Made by a program: the position numbers and the translations under genes. A DNA stretch of 64,000 nt, from positions 124,001 to 188,000 of the forward strand of contig NZ_FYED01000015.1 of assembly GCF_900187565.1 (NCBI RefSeq). The letters run 5' to 3'. Of this stretch, positions 25,777-33,723 are shown piece after piece. The DNA comes from Pseudomonas sp. Irchel 3A7. Lineage in GTDB: Bacteria > Pseudomonadota > Gammaproteobacteria > Pseudomonadales > Pseudomonadaceae. A model generated the notes under the pieces. It saw only the letters and a program-made list of their open reading frames with translations. It made no database searches and was not told the DNA's origin. Position 1 is the first letter of the stretch, and each line of letters begins with the position of its first letter.

Positions 25777-25854
25777 GCCCCCTTCGCGAGCAGGCTCGCT
25801 CCCACAATGGATCACATCGCTCTTTGTGGGAGCGAGCCTGCTCGCGAAGGGGGC
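25777..25854. repeat. REPIN inside the lao cluster
   Basis: Extended arms (GCCCCCTTCGCGAG... and mirror) span 25777-25854, with a short spacer. It occupies most of the 134-base gap between laoC and laoA. Confidence 0.9.
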
Positions 25855-25863
25855 GACACGGTT

Positions 25864-26409
25864 TTAAACGGTGGGCGGTCCGGGATACCCGCAATGCGCC
25901 CAAGACGCCTTGCGCCCATACCAGGCCATCATCACCAGTTGCAGCAATGAGCTGTGGCCCATGCGCAGCAGGCTCAGCGAGCTGTTTTCCCATCGATCGA
26001 GAAAATGCCGGATCTCATCACTGCTGGCGTTTTCCCAACTGCCCCAAATGCCGGTCAGCGGTCCCCGAGTCACGGCCATGCCCAGCACATCGAACAGCTG
26101 ACGGGTCAGCTTGAGCATTTCCGGCGACAAGTGATCGAGACTGAAATCCAGGCTTTTCAAGGTGCCTTCGACAGCGCTGGGCATCTGTTCAATGGCCATG
26201 GCACCGTCGAGCATCACCGGAATCAGTGCGCGCAAAAACAGCAGGTCGCCACTGCGCAGCGCCGCAAAACCACTGGCCGCAATGTTCGACGAACAGCCGC
26301 TGAGACTGGCCCCCAACCCGGCAGTGGCGAGGAAGGCGCTGGCGCCCAGGCTGAATTTGAGCAGGCCGCGCCGTGACAGCGCGGGAGAATCGGACAGGCT
26401 TGGGCTCAT
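25864..26409 (-). CDS. laoC: Tat-exported lipoprotein, gluconate dehydrogenase subunit 3-like (LaoC-like)
   Basis: Small partner protein of 181 residues. The N-terminus is a Tat signal (SRRGLLKFSLGASAF, twin Arg at 13-14) that ends in the lipobox LSGC with Cys39, so it should be lipid-anchored. The rest (RSGDLLFLRALIPVML, LFDVLGMAVTRGPLTGIWGSWENAS) resembles subunit 3 of GMC-type gluconate 2-dehydrogenase, which chaperones or carries the FAD subunit through Tat. It lies between the aldehyde dehydrogenase and GMC genes on the same strand, gap 28 bases to laoB. That it exports LaoA is inference from the paired family. Confidence 0.78.
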   Translation of the reverse strand: MSPSLSDSPALSRRGLLKFSLGASAFLATAGLGASLSGCSSNIAASGFAALRSGDLLFLRALIPVMLDGAMAIEQMPSAVEGTLKSLDFSLDHLSPEMLKLTRQLFDVLGMAVTRGPLTGIWGSWENASSDEIRHFLDRWENSSLSLLRMGHSSLLQLVMMAWYGRKASWAHCGYPGPPTV

Positions 26410-26437
26410 TATTGTTTTTACCCGATGGCGTTGAGCG

Positions 26438-27868
26438 TTAGCGGATGAACAGCTTCTGGATCAGTTTCTGAATGGATTTGCCGTACGGCGGGTAAATCAG
26501 TTTCGCCGCGTTGAAGCGCTGTTTGATCAGCACGCCCTTGGCCTTGCTGAAAGTCAGGAAACCCTCGTGGCCATGGTAATGGCCCATGCCCGAGGCGCCG
26601 ATGCCACCGAAGGGCATGTCATCCTGGGCGACGTGCAGCAGGGTGTCGTTGAGGCATACACCCCCGGAATGGGTTTCGTGCAGCACGCGGTTTTGCTCGC
26701 GCTTGTCGTAGCCGAAGTAATACAGCGCCAGTGGGCGAGGGCGCTGATTGATGTAGGCAAAGGCCTGATCCAGGTCCTTGTACGGCACGATCGGCAGCAG
26801 CGGACCGAAGATTTCGTCCTGCATCACGGTCATCTCGTCGCTGACGTTGAGCAGCAGGCTATGTCCCATGCGGCGTCCCTGGCCTTTATCGAACAGCGGG
26901 ATCAGCAGCGCGCCCTTGCTGGTGGCGTCGCTGAGGTAGCCGTTGAGTCGTGCCAGCTGCCGGTCATTGATGATCGCGGTGTAGTCCGGGTTGTCAGCCA
27001 GCGTCGGATAAAAGCCGCACACCGCCTGACGATAAGCCTCGACGAACGCGCCGACGCGATCTTCCGGCACCAGCACATAGTCCGGGGCCACGCAGGTTTG
27101 CCCGGCGTTGAGGGTCTTGCCGAACGCGATGCGCTCGGCGGCATCCTTGAGTGGAACATCGGCGGATACGATGGCGGGGGACTTGCCGCCCAGTTCCAGG
27201 GTGACCGGCGTCAGGTTTTCCGCCGCCGCGCGCATGACGTGTTTGCCGATGCTGGTGGCACCGGTGAACAGCAAGTGATCGAAACGCAGCCTCGAAAACG
27301 CCACGCCGATATCAGCCTCGCCCAGCACCACGCAAACCAGGTCTTCGGGAAAGATTCGCCCCAACAGTTCCTTGAGCAGCATACCGGTGGCGGGGGTCGA
27401 TTCGCTGAGCTTGAGCATCACCCGATTGCCCGCCGATAACGCACCGACCAAAGGTCCGATGGCCAGGTACAGCGGGTAGTTCCACGGCACGATCACCCCG
27501 ACCACGCCCAGCGGCTGGTAAACCACTTTGGCCGAGGCCGGCTGGAAAGCCACGCCGACCTTGCGTCGCGATGGACGCATCCAGCCCTTGAGGTGCCGAC
27601 TGGCGTAATGGATGCCGTGCAGGCTGGGCATCAACTCGGCGAGCAGGGTTTCATCGGCGCTGCGGTGGCTGAAGTCCTGGCTGATCGCTTCGATCAGAGC
27701 CTGACGCTCGCTATTCAACAAATCACGCAGCGCCTTGAGCCATTGTTGGCGCTGGGCGGCAGGCGGCATGGGGTTGCCGGCATAGGCGGCGCGCTGGGCG
27801 TCAAACAAGGCCTGGAGTTCATCCAGAGGACGCTGCAGATCTTGCAGGTAGGAAATTTCGGCAGTCAT
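26438..27868 (-). CDS. laoB: Aldehyde dehydrogenase (LaoB-like; coniferyl aldehyde dehydrogenase family)
   Basis: NAD(P)-dependent oxidation of an aldehyde to the acid, 476 residues. It shows VIVPWNYPLYL (cofactor site), FTGATSIGKHVMRAA, LELGGKSPAIV (catalytic Glu), NAGQTCVAPDYVLV (catalytic Cys) and DEIFGPLLPI. The C-terminus is basic and hydrophobic (KLIYPPYGKSIQKLIQKLFIR), which hints at membrane association as in fatty-aldehyde dehydrogenases. ATG 27868 is chosen over GTG 27877, neither having a strong ribosome site. First gene of the lao unit; divergent from the TetR gene. Automated pipelines often call it coniferyl aldehyde dehydrogenase; the long-chain role is inferred from the LaoABCR arrangement. 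Confidence 0.82.
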   Translation of the reverse strand: MTAEISYLQDLQRPLDELQALFDAQRAAYAGNPMPPAAQRQQWLKALRDLLNSERQALIEAISQDFSHRSADETLLAELMPSLHGIHYASRHLKGWMRPSRRKVGVAFQPASAKVVYQPLGVVGVIVPWNYPLYLAIGPLVGALSAGNRVMLKLSESTPATGMLLKELLGRIFPEDLVCVVLGEADIGVAFSRLRFDHLLFTGATSIGKHVMRAAAENLTPVTLELGGKSPAIVSADVPLKDAAERIAFGKTLNAGQTCVAPDYVLVPEDRVGAFVEAYRQAVCGFYPTLADNPDYTAIINDRQLARLNGYLSDATSKGALLIPLFDKGQGRRMGHSLLLNVSDEMTVMQDEIFGPLLPIVPYKDLDQAFAYINQRPRPLALYYFGYDKREQNRVLHETHSGGVCLNDTLLHVAQDDMPFGGIGASGMGHYHGHEGFLTFSKAKGVLIKQRFNAAKLIYPPYGKSIQKLIQKLFIR

Positions 27869-27900
27869 GGTCGGCACCGGCTTTATTGTAATGAGGCACT

Positions 27901-27922
27901 TTTTAGAGTCTATACTCTATAA
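27901..27922. promoter_or_regulatory. Likely LaoR operator between laoB and laoR
   Basis: AGAGT-CTAT-ACTCT is a perfect inverted repeat (27905-27918). Its arms extend to TTTTAGAGT / ACTCTATAA with one mismatch. It lies about 32 bases before laoB and 94 before laoR, in the only AT-rich stretch of the divergent gap, which is where a TetR repressor would bind. Confidence 0.6.
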
Positions 27923-28015
27923 AGTCAAATGGCATCCTTGCACGGCTTTGTTTTATCCCTATCCGGATAGGTCGTAAGATGCCCCGTCAACGCACTCTGA
28001 ATTTAAGCTCAAGCC

Positions 28016-28690
28016 ATGGCCCCACGGATAAAAACCAGCGAGCGCATCGTGCAGAACAGCCTCGAGCTGTTCAATCAGCAGGGCGAGCGCAGCGTCAGTA
28101 CCAACCACATTGCTGCCCACATGGAAATTTCCCCGGGCAACCTGTACTACCACTTCCCCAACAAGCAGGCGATCATCTCCGTATTGTTCAGCGAGTATGA
28201 AAGCCTGGTGGACAGCTTCCTGCGCCCGCCCCAGGGCCGCGCCGCCACGGTGGAAGACAAGCGCTTCTACCTCAAGGAGCTGCTGTCGGCGATGTGGCGA
28301 TACCGTTTCTTGCATCGCGATCTTGAGCATTTGCTCGACAGCGATCCGGAACTGGCCGCCCGCTATCGACGGTTTTCCCAGCGCTGCGTGATCCAGGGCA
28401 CACATATCTACGAAGGCTTCGTCGAAGCTGGCATCCTGAAGATGGATCGGGTGCAGATCGAATCCCTGACGATCAACGCCTGGATCATCCTCACGTCCTG
28501 GGTGCGCTTTTTGTGCACTACGCGGGAAAACTCCAGCTACCTCAGCGAGCAGGCGATCAAGCGCGGTGTCTATCAGGTGCTGGTGCTGGAAGCCGGGTTC
28601 GTCACGGATCAGGCGCGCGAGGCGGTCAACGCGTTGTTCGAAGAGTTTTACGTGCCGCTGGCCCAGGCGTTGGAAGAATCTGCGAGTTAA
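28016..28690 (+). CDS. laoR: TetR-family repressor (LaoR-like)
   Basis: DNA-binding repressor of 224 residues. The TetR helix-turn-helix spans about residues 8-55 (TSERIVQNSLELFNQQGERSVSTNHIAAHMEISPGNLYYHFPNKQAI). The ligand domain follows, with the FADR-like C-terminal region typical of regulators of alcohol and fatty-acid metabolism. It is transcribed divergently from laoB across a gap with an inverted repeat. In P. aeruginosa the equivalent represses lao genes until an acyl-CoA or alcohol-derived signal appears; the exact ligand here is not seen. Confidence 0.83.
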   Translation: MAPRIKTSERIVQNSLELFNQQGERSVSTNHIAAHMEISPGNLYYHFPNKQAIISVLFSEYESLVDSFLRPPQGRAATVEDKRFYLKELLSAMWRYRFLHRDLEHLLDSDPELAARYRRFSQRCVIQGTHIYEGFVEAGILKMDRVQIESLTINAWIILTSWVRFLCTTRENSSYLSEQAIKRGVYQVLVLEAGFVTDQAREAVNALFEEFYVPLAQALEESAS

Positions 28691-28749
28691 CCGACGTGAA
28701 TTGAAAAGTGCAGTAGGATCGAACCCCGGTTTATTCACAGGAGCCCGTT

Positions 28750-29604
28750 ATGCCCATTGCGCAACTAATCAGCCCGCAAGCGTTGGACCTGAAAAAGGAG
28801 CAGCCGGGGCTGGTGATTCTGGATTGTCGTTTTGCCCTCGAAGACCCGGATTACGGTCAACGCAGCTATGCCGAAGGCCACATCGCCGGGTCGAGCTTTG
28901 CCGATCTTGAGCGTGATCTCAGCGGGAAAGTTGAAAAGGGCGTGACCGGGCGTCATCCGTTGCCCGAGCCGGCCGACCTGATCGAGCGCCTGCAAGCCTG
29001 GGGCGTCAACGGCGACAGTGAAGTTGTTTTGTACGACGACGGCCCGGGTGCCTACGCGGCACGGGCCTGGTGGTTGCTGGCCTGGCTGGGCAAGCGTGAG
29101 GGTGTGTTCATCCTCGATGGCGGGCTCAAGGCCTGGCATGCGGCCGGTCTGCCCTTGAGCCTTGATCCGCCGTCAATCACTCGCGGCACCTTTACCGGCA
29201 CCCCGGATGCCTCGTTGTTGCTCAGCGCCGAGCAGCTGCTCAAACGCCTCGGCAAGCCCGAGCTGGCCTTGCTCGACGCCCGCGCCTTGCCGCGCTTCAA
29301 AGGTGAAGTGGAGCCCATCGACCCTGTGGCCGGGCACATTCCCGGTGCGCAATGCGCGGCGTTCACCGACAACCTGGGCAGTGACGGGCGTTTCCTGCCG
29401 GCCGATCAGCTCAAACAGCGATTTGCCGCGAAACTGGGTGATCGTTCACCGGATGATCTGGTGGCGTATTGCGGGTCCGGCGTAACGGCGTGCCATAACC
29501 TGTTTGCCCTGTGCCTGGCGGGTTATCCGTTGGGTTCGCTGTATGCCGGCTCGTGGAGTGAGTGGATCAATGATCCCGCGCGGGGCATCGCCACCGGCGA
29601 GTAA
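28750..29604 (+). CDS. sseA: 3-mercaptopyruvate sulfurtransferase (rhodanese family)
   Basis: Transfers sulfur from 3-mercaptopyruvate, or possibly thiosulfate, to thiols or cyanide. It has 284 residues with two rhodanese domains. The N-terminal inactive one has LDCRFALEDPDYGQRSYAEGHIAGSSFADLERDLS. The C-terminal catalytic one has LLDARALPRFKGEVEPIDPVAGHIPGA and the loop YCGSGVTAC, whose CG[S/T]G[V/T]T form favours mercaptopyruvate over thiosulfate. ATG 28750 follows AGGAG. It is tandem after laoR with a 59-base gap and ends at a REPIN. Confidence 0.88.
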   Translation: MPIAQLISPQALDLKKEQPGLVILDCRFALEDPDYGQRSYAEGHIAGSSFADLERDLSGKVEKGVTGRHPLPEPADLIERLQAWGVNGDSEVVLYDDGPGAYAARAWWLLAWLGKREGVFILDGGLKAWHAAGLPLSLDPPSITRGTFTGTPDASLLLSAEQLLKRLGKPELALLDARALPRFKGEVEPIDPVAGHIPGAQCAAFTDNLGSDGRFLPADQLKQRFAAKLGDRSPDDLVAYCGSGVTACHNLFALCLAGYPLGSLYAGSWSEWINDPARGIATGE

Positions 29605-29615
29605 ACACTGATCCC

Positions 29616-29706
29616 CTGTGGGAGCGAGCCTGCTCGCGAAGACGGAGTACCCAGTCAACCGAGATGTTGACTGACATACCGTATTCACGAGCAGGCTCGC
29701 TCCTGC
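29616..29706. repeat. REPIN with a degenerate right arm
   Basis: The left arm 29616-29640 is canonical. The right arm (from 29684, TTCACGAGCAGGCTCGCTCCTGC) has two substitutions. It is located between convergent sseA and the AraC gene. Confidence 0.85.
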
Positions 29707-29707
29707 A

Positions 29708-30553
29708 TTAGAGATGTGTAGTCAATGATTGCCGCGCACTGCGATACGCCCCCGGCCCCACCCCGTACACCTGCTTGAACTGCCGGCTCAAATGGCTCTG
29801 GTCGGCAAATCCCAGTTGCGTCGCCACTTCCAGCGGTAAACACCCGCCTTGCAACAACGCCCGCGCCCGGGCGATGCGCTGCTGCATCAGCCAGGTGTGC
29901 GGCGGCATGCCGGTGGCGCGGCGGAACACTCGGGCGAAATGAAAGGGTGACAGATTGACTGCCGCCGCCAGTTCTTCCAGCGAAGGCGGCGCCGCCAGCC
30001 GCGCGTGCAGCAACTCCTTGGCCAGCGTCACCGCCCGGTGTTCCTTGCCCGGTTGTCCGGCATCCGCAACGGCTGCATGACGCTGCAACAGCGATAGCAT
30101 CAGCTCTCGCCAGGCCGTCTGCTGTTGCAGGGCGGTGGAAGGGCTTTCCAGCAAACGATGCAATTGGCAGAAGCCGTTCACCAAGTCCGGATCGCGGTAC
30201 AGCGTGGCGCCGAACGCAGGCAGGGTGTGGGTTGGCAGTTCGAGTTCGGCCAACAGTGACAAAATTTGTCCGCTGTCCGGATAAAACGCTCGATACAGCC
30301 AACCGTCCTCCGTGCCCTTGTGGCCGGTGTGCAGTTCGTCGGGATTGATCAACACCAGCGTGCCGCTGCCCGCCAGATGTTCAGCGCCGCGATAGCGGTA
30401 ACGCTGGGCGCCGGCCATGATCATGCCGATCACAAAGCCGTCGTGCACATGGGGTGCGAAACGGTGTTCGATGTAGCGTGCCGACAACAATTCGACTCCG
30501 GCCAACGGCGCTGTTTGCCAGAAGTGGATCGATTCGCCCTGATCGACGTCCAT
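29708..30553 (-). CDS. AraC-family transcriptional regulator
   Basis: Regulator of 281 residues. A cupin sensor domain occupies the first 140 residues (HVHDGFVIGMIMAGAQRYRYRG, NPDELHTGHKG). The last hundred contain two helix-turn-helix motifs (SLEELAAAVNLSPFHFARVFRRATG and LPLEVATQLGFADQSHLSRQFKQVYGVGPGAYR). It starts three bases after the stop of the YheT-like hydrolase gene on the same strand, so they are probably co-transcribed. Target and effector are not apparent from the neighbourhood; amino-acid exporter regulation is common for this cupin type. Confidence 0.86.
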   Translation of the reverse strand: MDVDQGESIHFWQTAPLAGVELLSARYIEHRFAPHVHDGFVIGMIMAGAQRYRYRGAEHLAGSGTLVLINPDELHTGHKGTEDGWLYRAFYPDSGQILSLLAELELPTHTLPAFGATLYRDPDLVNGFCQLHRLLESPSTALQQQTAWRELMLSLLQRHAAVADAGQPGKEHRAVTLAKELLHARLAAPPSLEELAAAVNLSPFHFARVFRRATGMPPHTWLMQQRIARARALLQGGCLPLEVATQLGFADQSHLSRQFKQVYGVGPGAYRSARQSLTTHL

Positions 30554-30556
30554 GTA

Positions 30557-31555
30557 TTACTCGCGCCCCACAGTGGCCAGCCATTGGGGAATACGCCGTT
30601 CCAGGTAGTAACCCGGCTGCCTGACCGAACCGTCGACAAACCCGACATGTCCGCCTTTGGCCTGCAATTCGAACTGAGTGCAAGCAGACAACTCATCCGC
30701 CTGCGGCAGGCTGTGGGGAAAGACAAAGGGATCGTCAGCTGCCTGAATAACCAGGGTCGGCGTGCGAATTTCCCCGAGGAAGTAACGGCTCGACGCGCGA
30801 CGATAGTAATCCTCGGCATCGGCGAATCCGTTCAGCGGCGCGGTCACCCGGCCATCGAAATCCCAGAACGTGCGCATGTTTTCCAGCGAGCCCAGCGCCG
30901 CCAGTGCCGCCAGGCCATCCTCGCGCCCGTCATGCTGGAATTGGCGCTGCTTGTTCTTGATGTAGGCCAGCATCTCGCGCATGAAATGCGCCTGATAGAC
31001 CTTGGAGAAGCCCTGGCCGATCCGGTCGGCGCATTGATCCAGGCGAAACGGCACGGACACCGCCACCGCGCCGAGCACGCCGCTGCTACTGCCGGTCTCG
31101 CCCAAGTGCTTGAGCAGCACATTGCCGCCCAGGGAATAACCCACCGCATACAGCGGTGCGAGAGGCCGTTTGGCCCGCAGGTGCCTGATGGTTTCGGCCA
31201 GGTCTTCGCTGGCGCCGGAATGGTAGCTGCGTGGCAACAGATTCGGTTCGCCGGAACAGCCGCGCCAGTTCAGCGCGACGCTGGCCCAGCCCTGGTTGCC
31301 CAGCGTTTTTTGCATCCCGGCCACGTAAGGCGAATTAGACGAACCGGTCAGCCCGTGCAAGACCAGCACCAACGGCGCATCGACGCTGTGCGGGCCATGC
31401 CAGTCGAGATCGAGGAAATCACCGTCCTCAAGCCACAAGCGTTCACGCTCGCGCTCGATGTGGGTGGTTTTGCGCCACAGCGGTCCCCACAAGGTTTGCA
31501 AGTGCGGATTGCCGAGGCCGAGGGCGGGGGTAAAGCGTTCTGACGGAGGGTGCAC
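30557..31555 (-). CDS. YheT-family alpha/beta hydrolase
   Basis: Predicted serine esterase of unclear substrate, 332 residues. It has FTPALGLGNPHLQTLWGPL (the YheT N-terminal signature), the oxyanion segment LHGLTGSSNS, and the nucleophile elbow GYSLGGN. The acid is in a VIQAADDPF loop and the histidine in KGGHVGF near the C-terminus. I chose GTG 31555 because AGAG sits five bases before it and it gives the family N-terminus; ATG 31588 lies in the loop of a hairpin with no good ribosome site. It is between rsmD and an AraC gene on the same strand. Confidence 0.82.
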   Translation of the reverse strand: MHPPSERFTPALGLGNPHLQTLWGPLWRKTTHIERERERLWLEDGDFLDLDWHGPHSVDAPLVLVLHGLTGSSNSPYVAGMQKTLGNQGWASVALNWRGCSGEPNLLPRSYHSGASEDLAETIRHLRAKRPLAPLYAVGYSLGGNVLLKHLGETGSSSGVLGAVAVSVPFRLDQCADRIGQGFSKVYQAHFMREMLAYIKNKQRQFQHDGREDGLAALAALGSLENMRTFWDFDGRVTAPLNGFADAEDYYRRASSRYFLGEIRTPTLVIQAADDPFVFPHSLPQADELSACTQFELQAKGGHVGFVDGSVRQPGYYLERRIPQWLATVGRE

Positions 31556-31573
31556 GATTGCTCTCGAAGCAGT

Positions 31574-31601
31574 GGCGCATATCTGCATGGAGGTATGCGC
31601 C
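31574..31601. repeat. Inverted repeat at the 5' end of the YheT gene
   Basis: GGCGCATA (31574-31581) mirrored by TATGCGCC (31594-31601) around a 12-base loop. It lies between the rsmD stop and the YheT start; no T-run follows on either strand. It could be an operator or an RNA hairpin. Confidence 0.45.
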
Positions 31602-31618
31602 TTGTTCAGGCTGGTCGA

Positions 31619-32233
31619 TTAACCAGCGATCTCTGCCATGCGTTGCCACAAAGAATAGTAGACCCGGCCGGATTTTTGCTCCCGGTGCAGGCGCCAGTTG
31701 CCCGGCAGGCCGAGTGTCGACGGCGCGGTTTCGCTCTCGGTGTAGACCCAGGCATCTTCGGCCAGCCACTGGCGCTCTTCGAGCAACTTGCAAACGGCCG
31801 GCAGCAGGTTCTGGTTGAACGGCGGGTCGAGGAACACCAGGTCATAAGCCGTTGCCGTCTGGGTTTCCAGATAACGCAGGGCGTCGGCGGTCTGCACCTG
31901 GCCAGTGGTGCAGCGCAGCGTGCCCAGGTGCTCCTTGAGGCTGGACACCGCAAGGCTGCTGGCGTCCAGCGCCTGGCCCATGGCGGCGCCACGGGACAAG
32001 GCTTCGAGAAACAGTGCGCCGCTACCGGTGAACGGATCGAACACCTTGGCACCGGGTACGTAAGGCGCGAGCCAGTTGAACAGGGTTTCACGCACCCGGT
32101 CCGGCGTCGGGCGCAGGCCCGGGGCATCGGGGAAGCTCAGCTTTCGGCTGCGCCATTCGCCGCCGATGATGCGCAGTTGGTTCACGCCGTTATGCACGTT
32201 GTGGACAGGTTTTTTCGGGCGGGAAGTGGCCAT
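31619..32233 (-). CDS. rsmD: 16S rRNA guanine-N2 methyltransferase RsmD
   Basis: Methylates G966 of 16S rRNA using SAM, in 30S assembly. It has 204 residues. It shows RIIGGEWRSRKLSFPDAPGLRPTPDRVRETLFNWL, KVFDPFTGSGALFLEALSRGA (SAM loop) and YDLVFLDPPFNQ (catalytic DPPF). The initiating ATG shares one base with the stop of the upstream M16 gene, a TAATG coupling. I recall the M16-M16-rsmD order from other pseudomonads. Confidence 0.95.
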   Translation of the reverse strand: MATSRPKKPVHNVHNGVNQLRIIGGEWRSRKLSFPDAPGLRPTPDRVRETLFNWLAPYVPGAKVFDPFTGSGALFLEALSRGAAMGQALDASSLAVSSLKEHLGTLRCTTGQVQTADALRYLETQTATAYDLVFLDPPFNQNLLPAVCKLLEERQWLAEDAWVYTESETAPSTLGLPGNWRLHREQKSGRVYYSLWQRMAEIAG

Positions 32234-33723
32234 TAATGCTCCGGAACCCCGAGCGGTTGCTCGGCAGGTTTATCAGTAGGGGCCGGTAACGGCTTTTGCG
32301 GCACGGTCGGGCCAGCGCTGACGATGACCATTTTGTCCGTGCTCAGGTGTTTGTTCAGTGCGGCCCTGACTTGCTCGACGGTCAGGTCCTGGGACTGCTG
32401 CATGAAGTCTTCCAGATGGCTCAACGGCAGATTATAGAAGCCAATCGCACCCAACTGACCGACGATATCAGCGTTGCTGGCGGTGGACAGCGGGAAGCTG
32501 CCGGCCAGTTCGCGCTTGGCATCGTCCAGCTCTTTTTGCGTCGGGCCGGTCTTGAGGTAATCGGCGAGGACGTCCTGCACCAGCTTCAAGGTGCCTTCGC
32601 TCATTTCGGCGCGGGTCTGCAGGTTGATCATGAACGGGCCGCGCGCCTGCATCGGGGAGAAGCCCGAATACACGCCGTAGGCCAGGCCACGCTTCTCGCG
32701 CACTTCGCTCATCAGTCGGGTACCGAAACCACCTCCACCGAGGATCTGGTTACCCATGGACAGTGCCGCGTAGTCCGGGTCATCCCGGTCGATACCCAAT
32801 TGCGCGAGCATCAGGTTGGTCTGCTTGGACGGGAACTCGATATGGCCAATGCTGGCCTTGGGTTCGCCTGGTTGCGCGATTTTCGGCAGGGCCGGCCCCT
32901 TCGGCAGGGCGGTGGATACCTGCGCGGCAATGGCTTCGGCTTCGGCACGGGACAAGTCGCCGACCAGGGCGATCACCACGTTGCCCGCCGCATAGGCTTT
33001 CTCATGGAACGCACGCAGCTGGGCGAGGGTGACGGCGGGAACGGTTTTCGCCGTGCCATCGCTGGCATGGGCGTACGGATGATCGCCATACAAGCGGTTC
33101 ATCAGTTCAAGGCTGGCCAGTTTGCCGGGGTTCTGTTTCTGGTATTCGAAGCCGGCCAGCATCTGGTTTTTGATACGGGTAAACGAGTCGGCGGGGAAGG
33201 TCGGTTTGCCGACGACTTCGGCGAACAGCTTCAAGGCCGGTTCACGCTTGTCCGCGGCGCTGAGGCTGCGCAGGGACGCAACGGCCATGTCTTTGTAGGC
33301 ACCGTTGCCGAAGTCCGCGCCCAGGCCTTCGAAGCCCTGGGCGATGGCGCTGACATCTTTACCGGCCACGCCTTCGTTGAGCATGGCGTTGGTCAGCAGC
33401 GCCAAGCCAGGGGCGTCGCCGTCCTGGCTGCTGCCGGCGGCGAAGATCAGGCGCATGTCGAACATCGGCAGCTCACGGGCTTCGACGAACAGCACCTTGG
33501 CGCCTTCGGTGGTGCTCCAGGTCTGCACGTCGAGTTTGCGGTGGCTCGGCGCCTTGCCGTTGAGTTCAGTCAGCGATTGCAGCTTCTGGCTGGCCTTGGC
33601 CTTGTCCAGTGCTTCACTGGCAGCGGACTCATCGGTCCTGGAGAAATAGAACGCAGTTGAGCCGATCAGGGCCACAGCGATCAGGCCTAGCAGGGCCAGG
33701 CGCGGTTTTTTATGTTCACTCAT
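32233..33723 (-). CDS. M16-family protein without the zinc motif
   Basis: Non-catalytic member of the M16 (pitrilysin) family, 496 residues. It has an N-terminal membrane anchor (PRLALLGLIAVALIGSTAFYF). Where active members read HxxEH, this one reads PGLALLTNAMLNEG, so both histidines and the glutamate are missing. The C-terminal domain keeps GGGGFGTRLMSEVREKRGLAYGVYSGF, the RxxxY-type pair needed in partner subunits. ATG 33723 follows GGAGGAGA. It overlaps the active M16 gene by eight bases; such pairs form heterodimers in mitochondria and some bacteria, which is the likely role. Confidence 0.88.
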   Translation of the reverse strand: MSEHKKPRLALLGLIAVALIGSTAFYFSRTDESAASEALDKAKASQKLQSLTELNGKAPSHRKLDVQTWSTTEGAKVLFVEARELPMFDMRLIFAAGSSQDGDAPGLALLTNAMLNEGVAGKDVSAIAQGFEGLGADFGNGAYKDMAVASLRSLSAADKREPALKLFAEVVGKPTFPADSFTRIKNQMLAGFEYQKQNPGKLASLELMNRLYGDHPYAHASDGTAKTVPAVTLAQLRAFHEKAYAAGNVVIALVGDLSRAEAEAIAAQVSTALPKGPALPKIAQPGEPKASIGHIEFPSKQTNLMLAQLGIDRDDPDYAALSMGNQILGGGGFGTRLMSEVREKRGLAYGVYSGFSPMQARGPFMINLQTRAEMSEGTLKLVQDVLADYLKTGPTQKELDDAKRELAGSFPLSTASNADIVGQLGAIGFYNLPLSHLEDFMQQSQDLTVEQVRAALNKHLSTDKMVIVSAGPTVPQKPLPAPTDKPAEQPLGVPEH

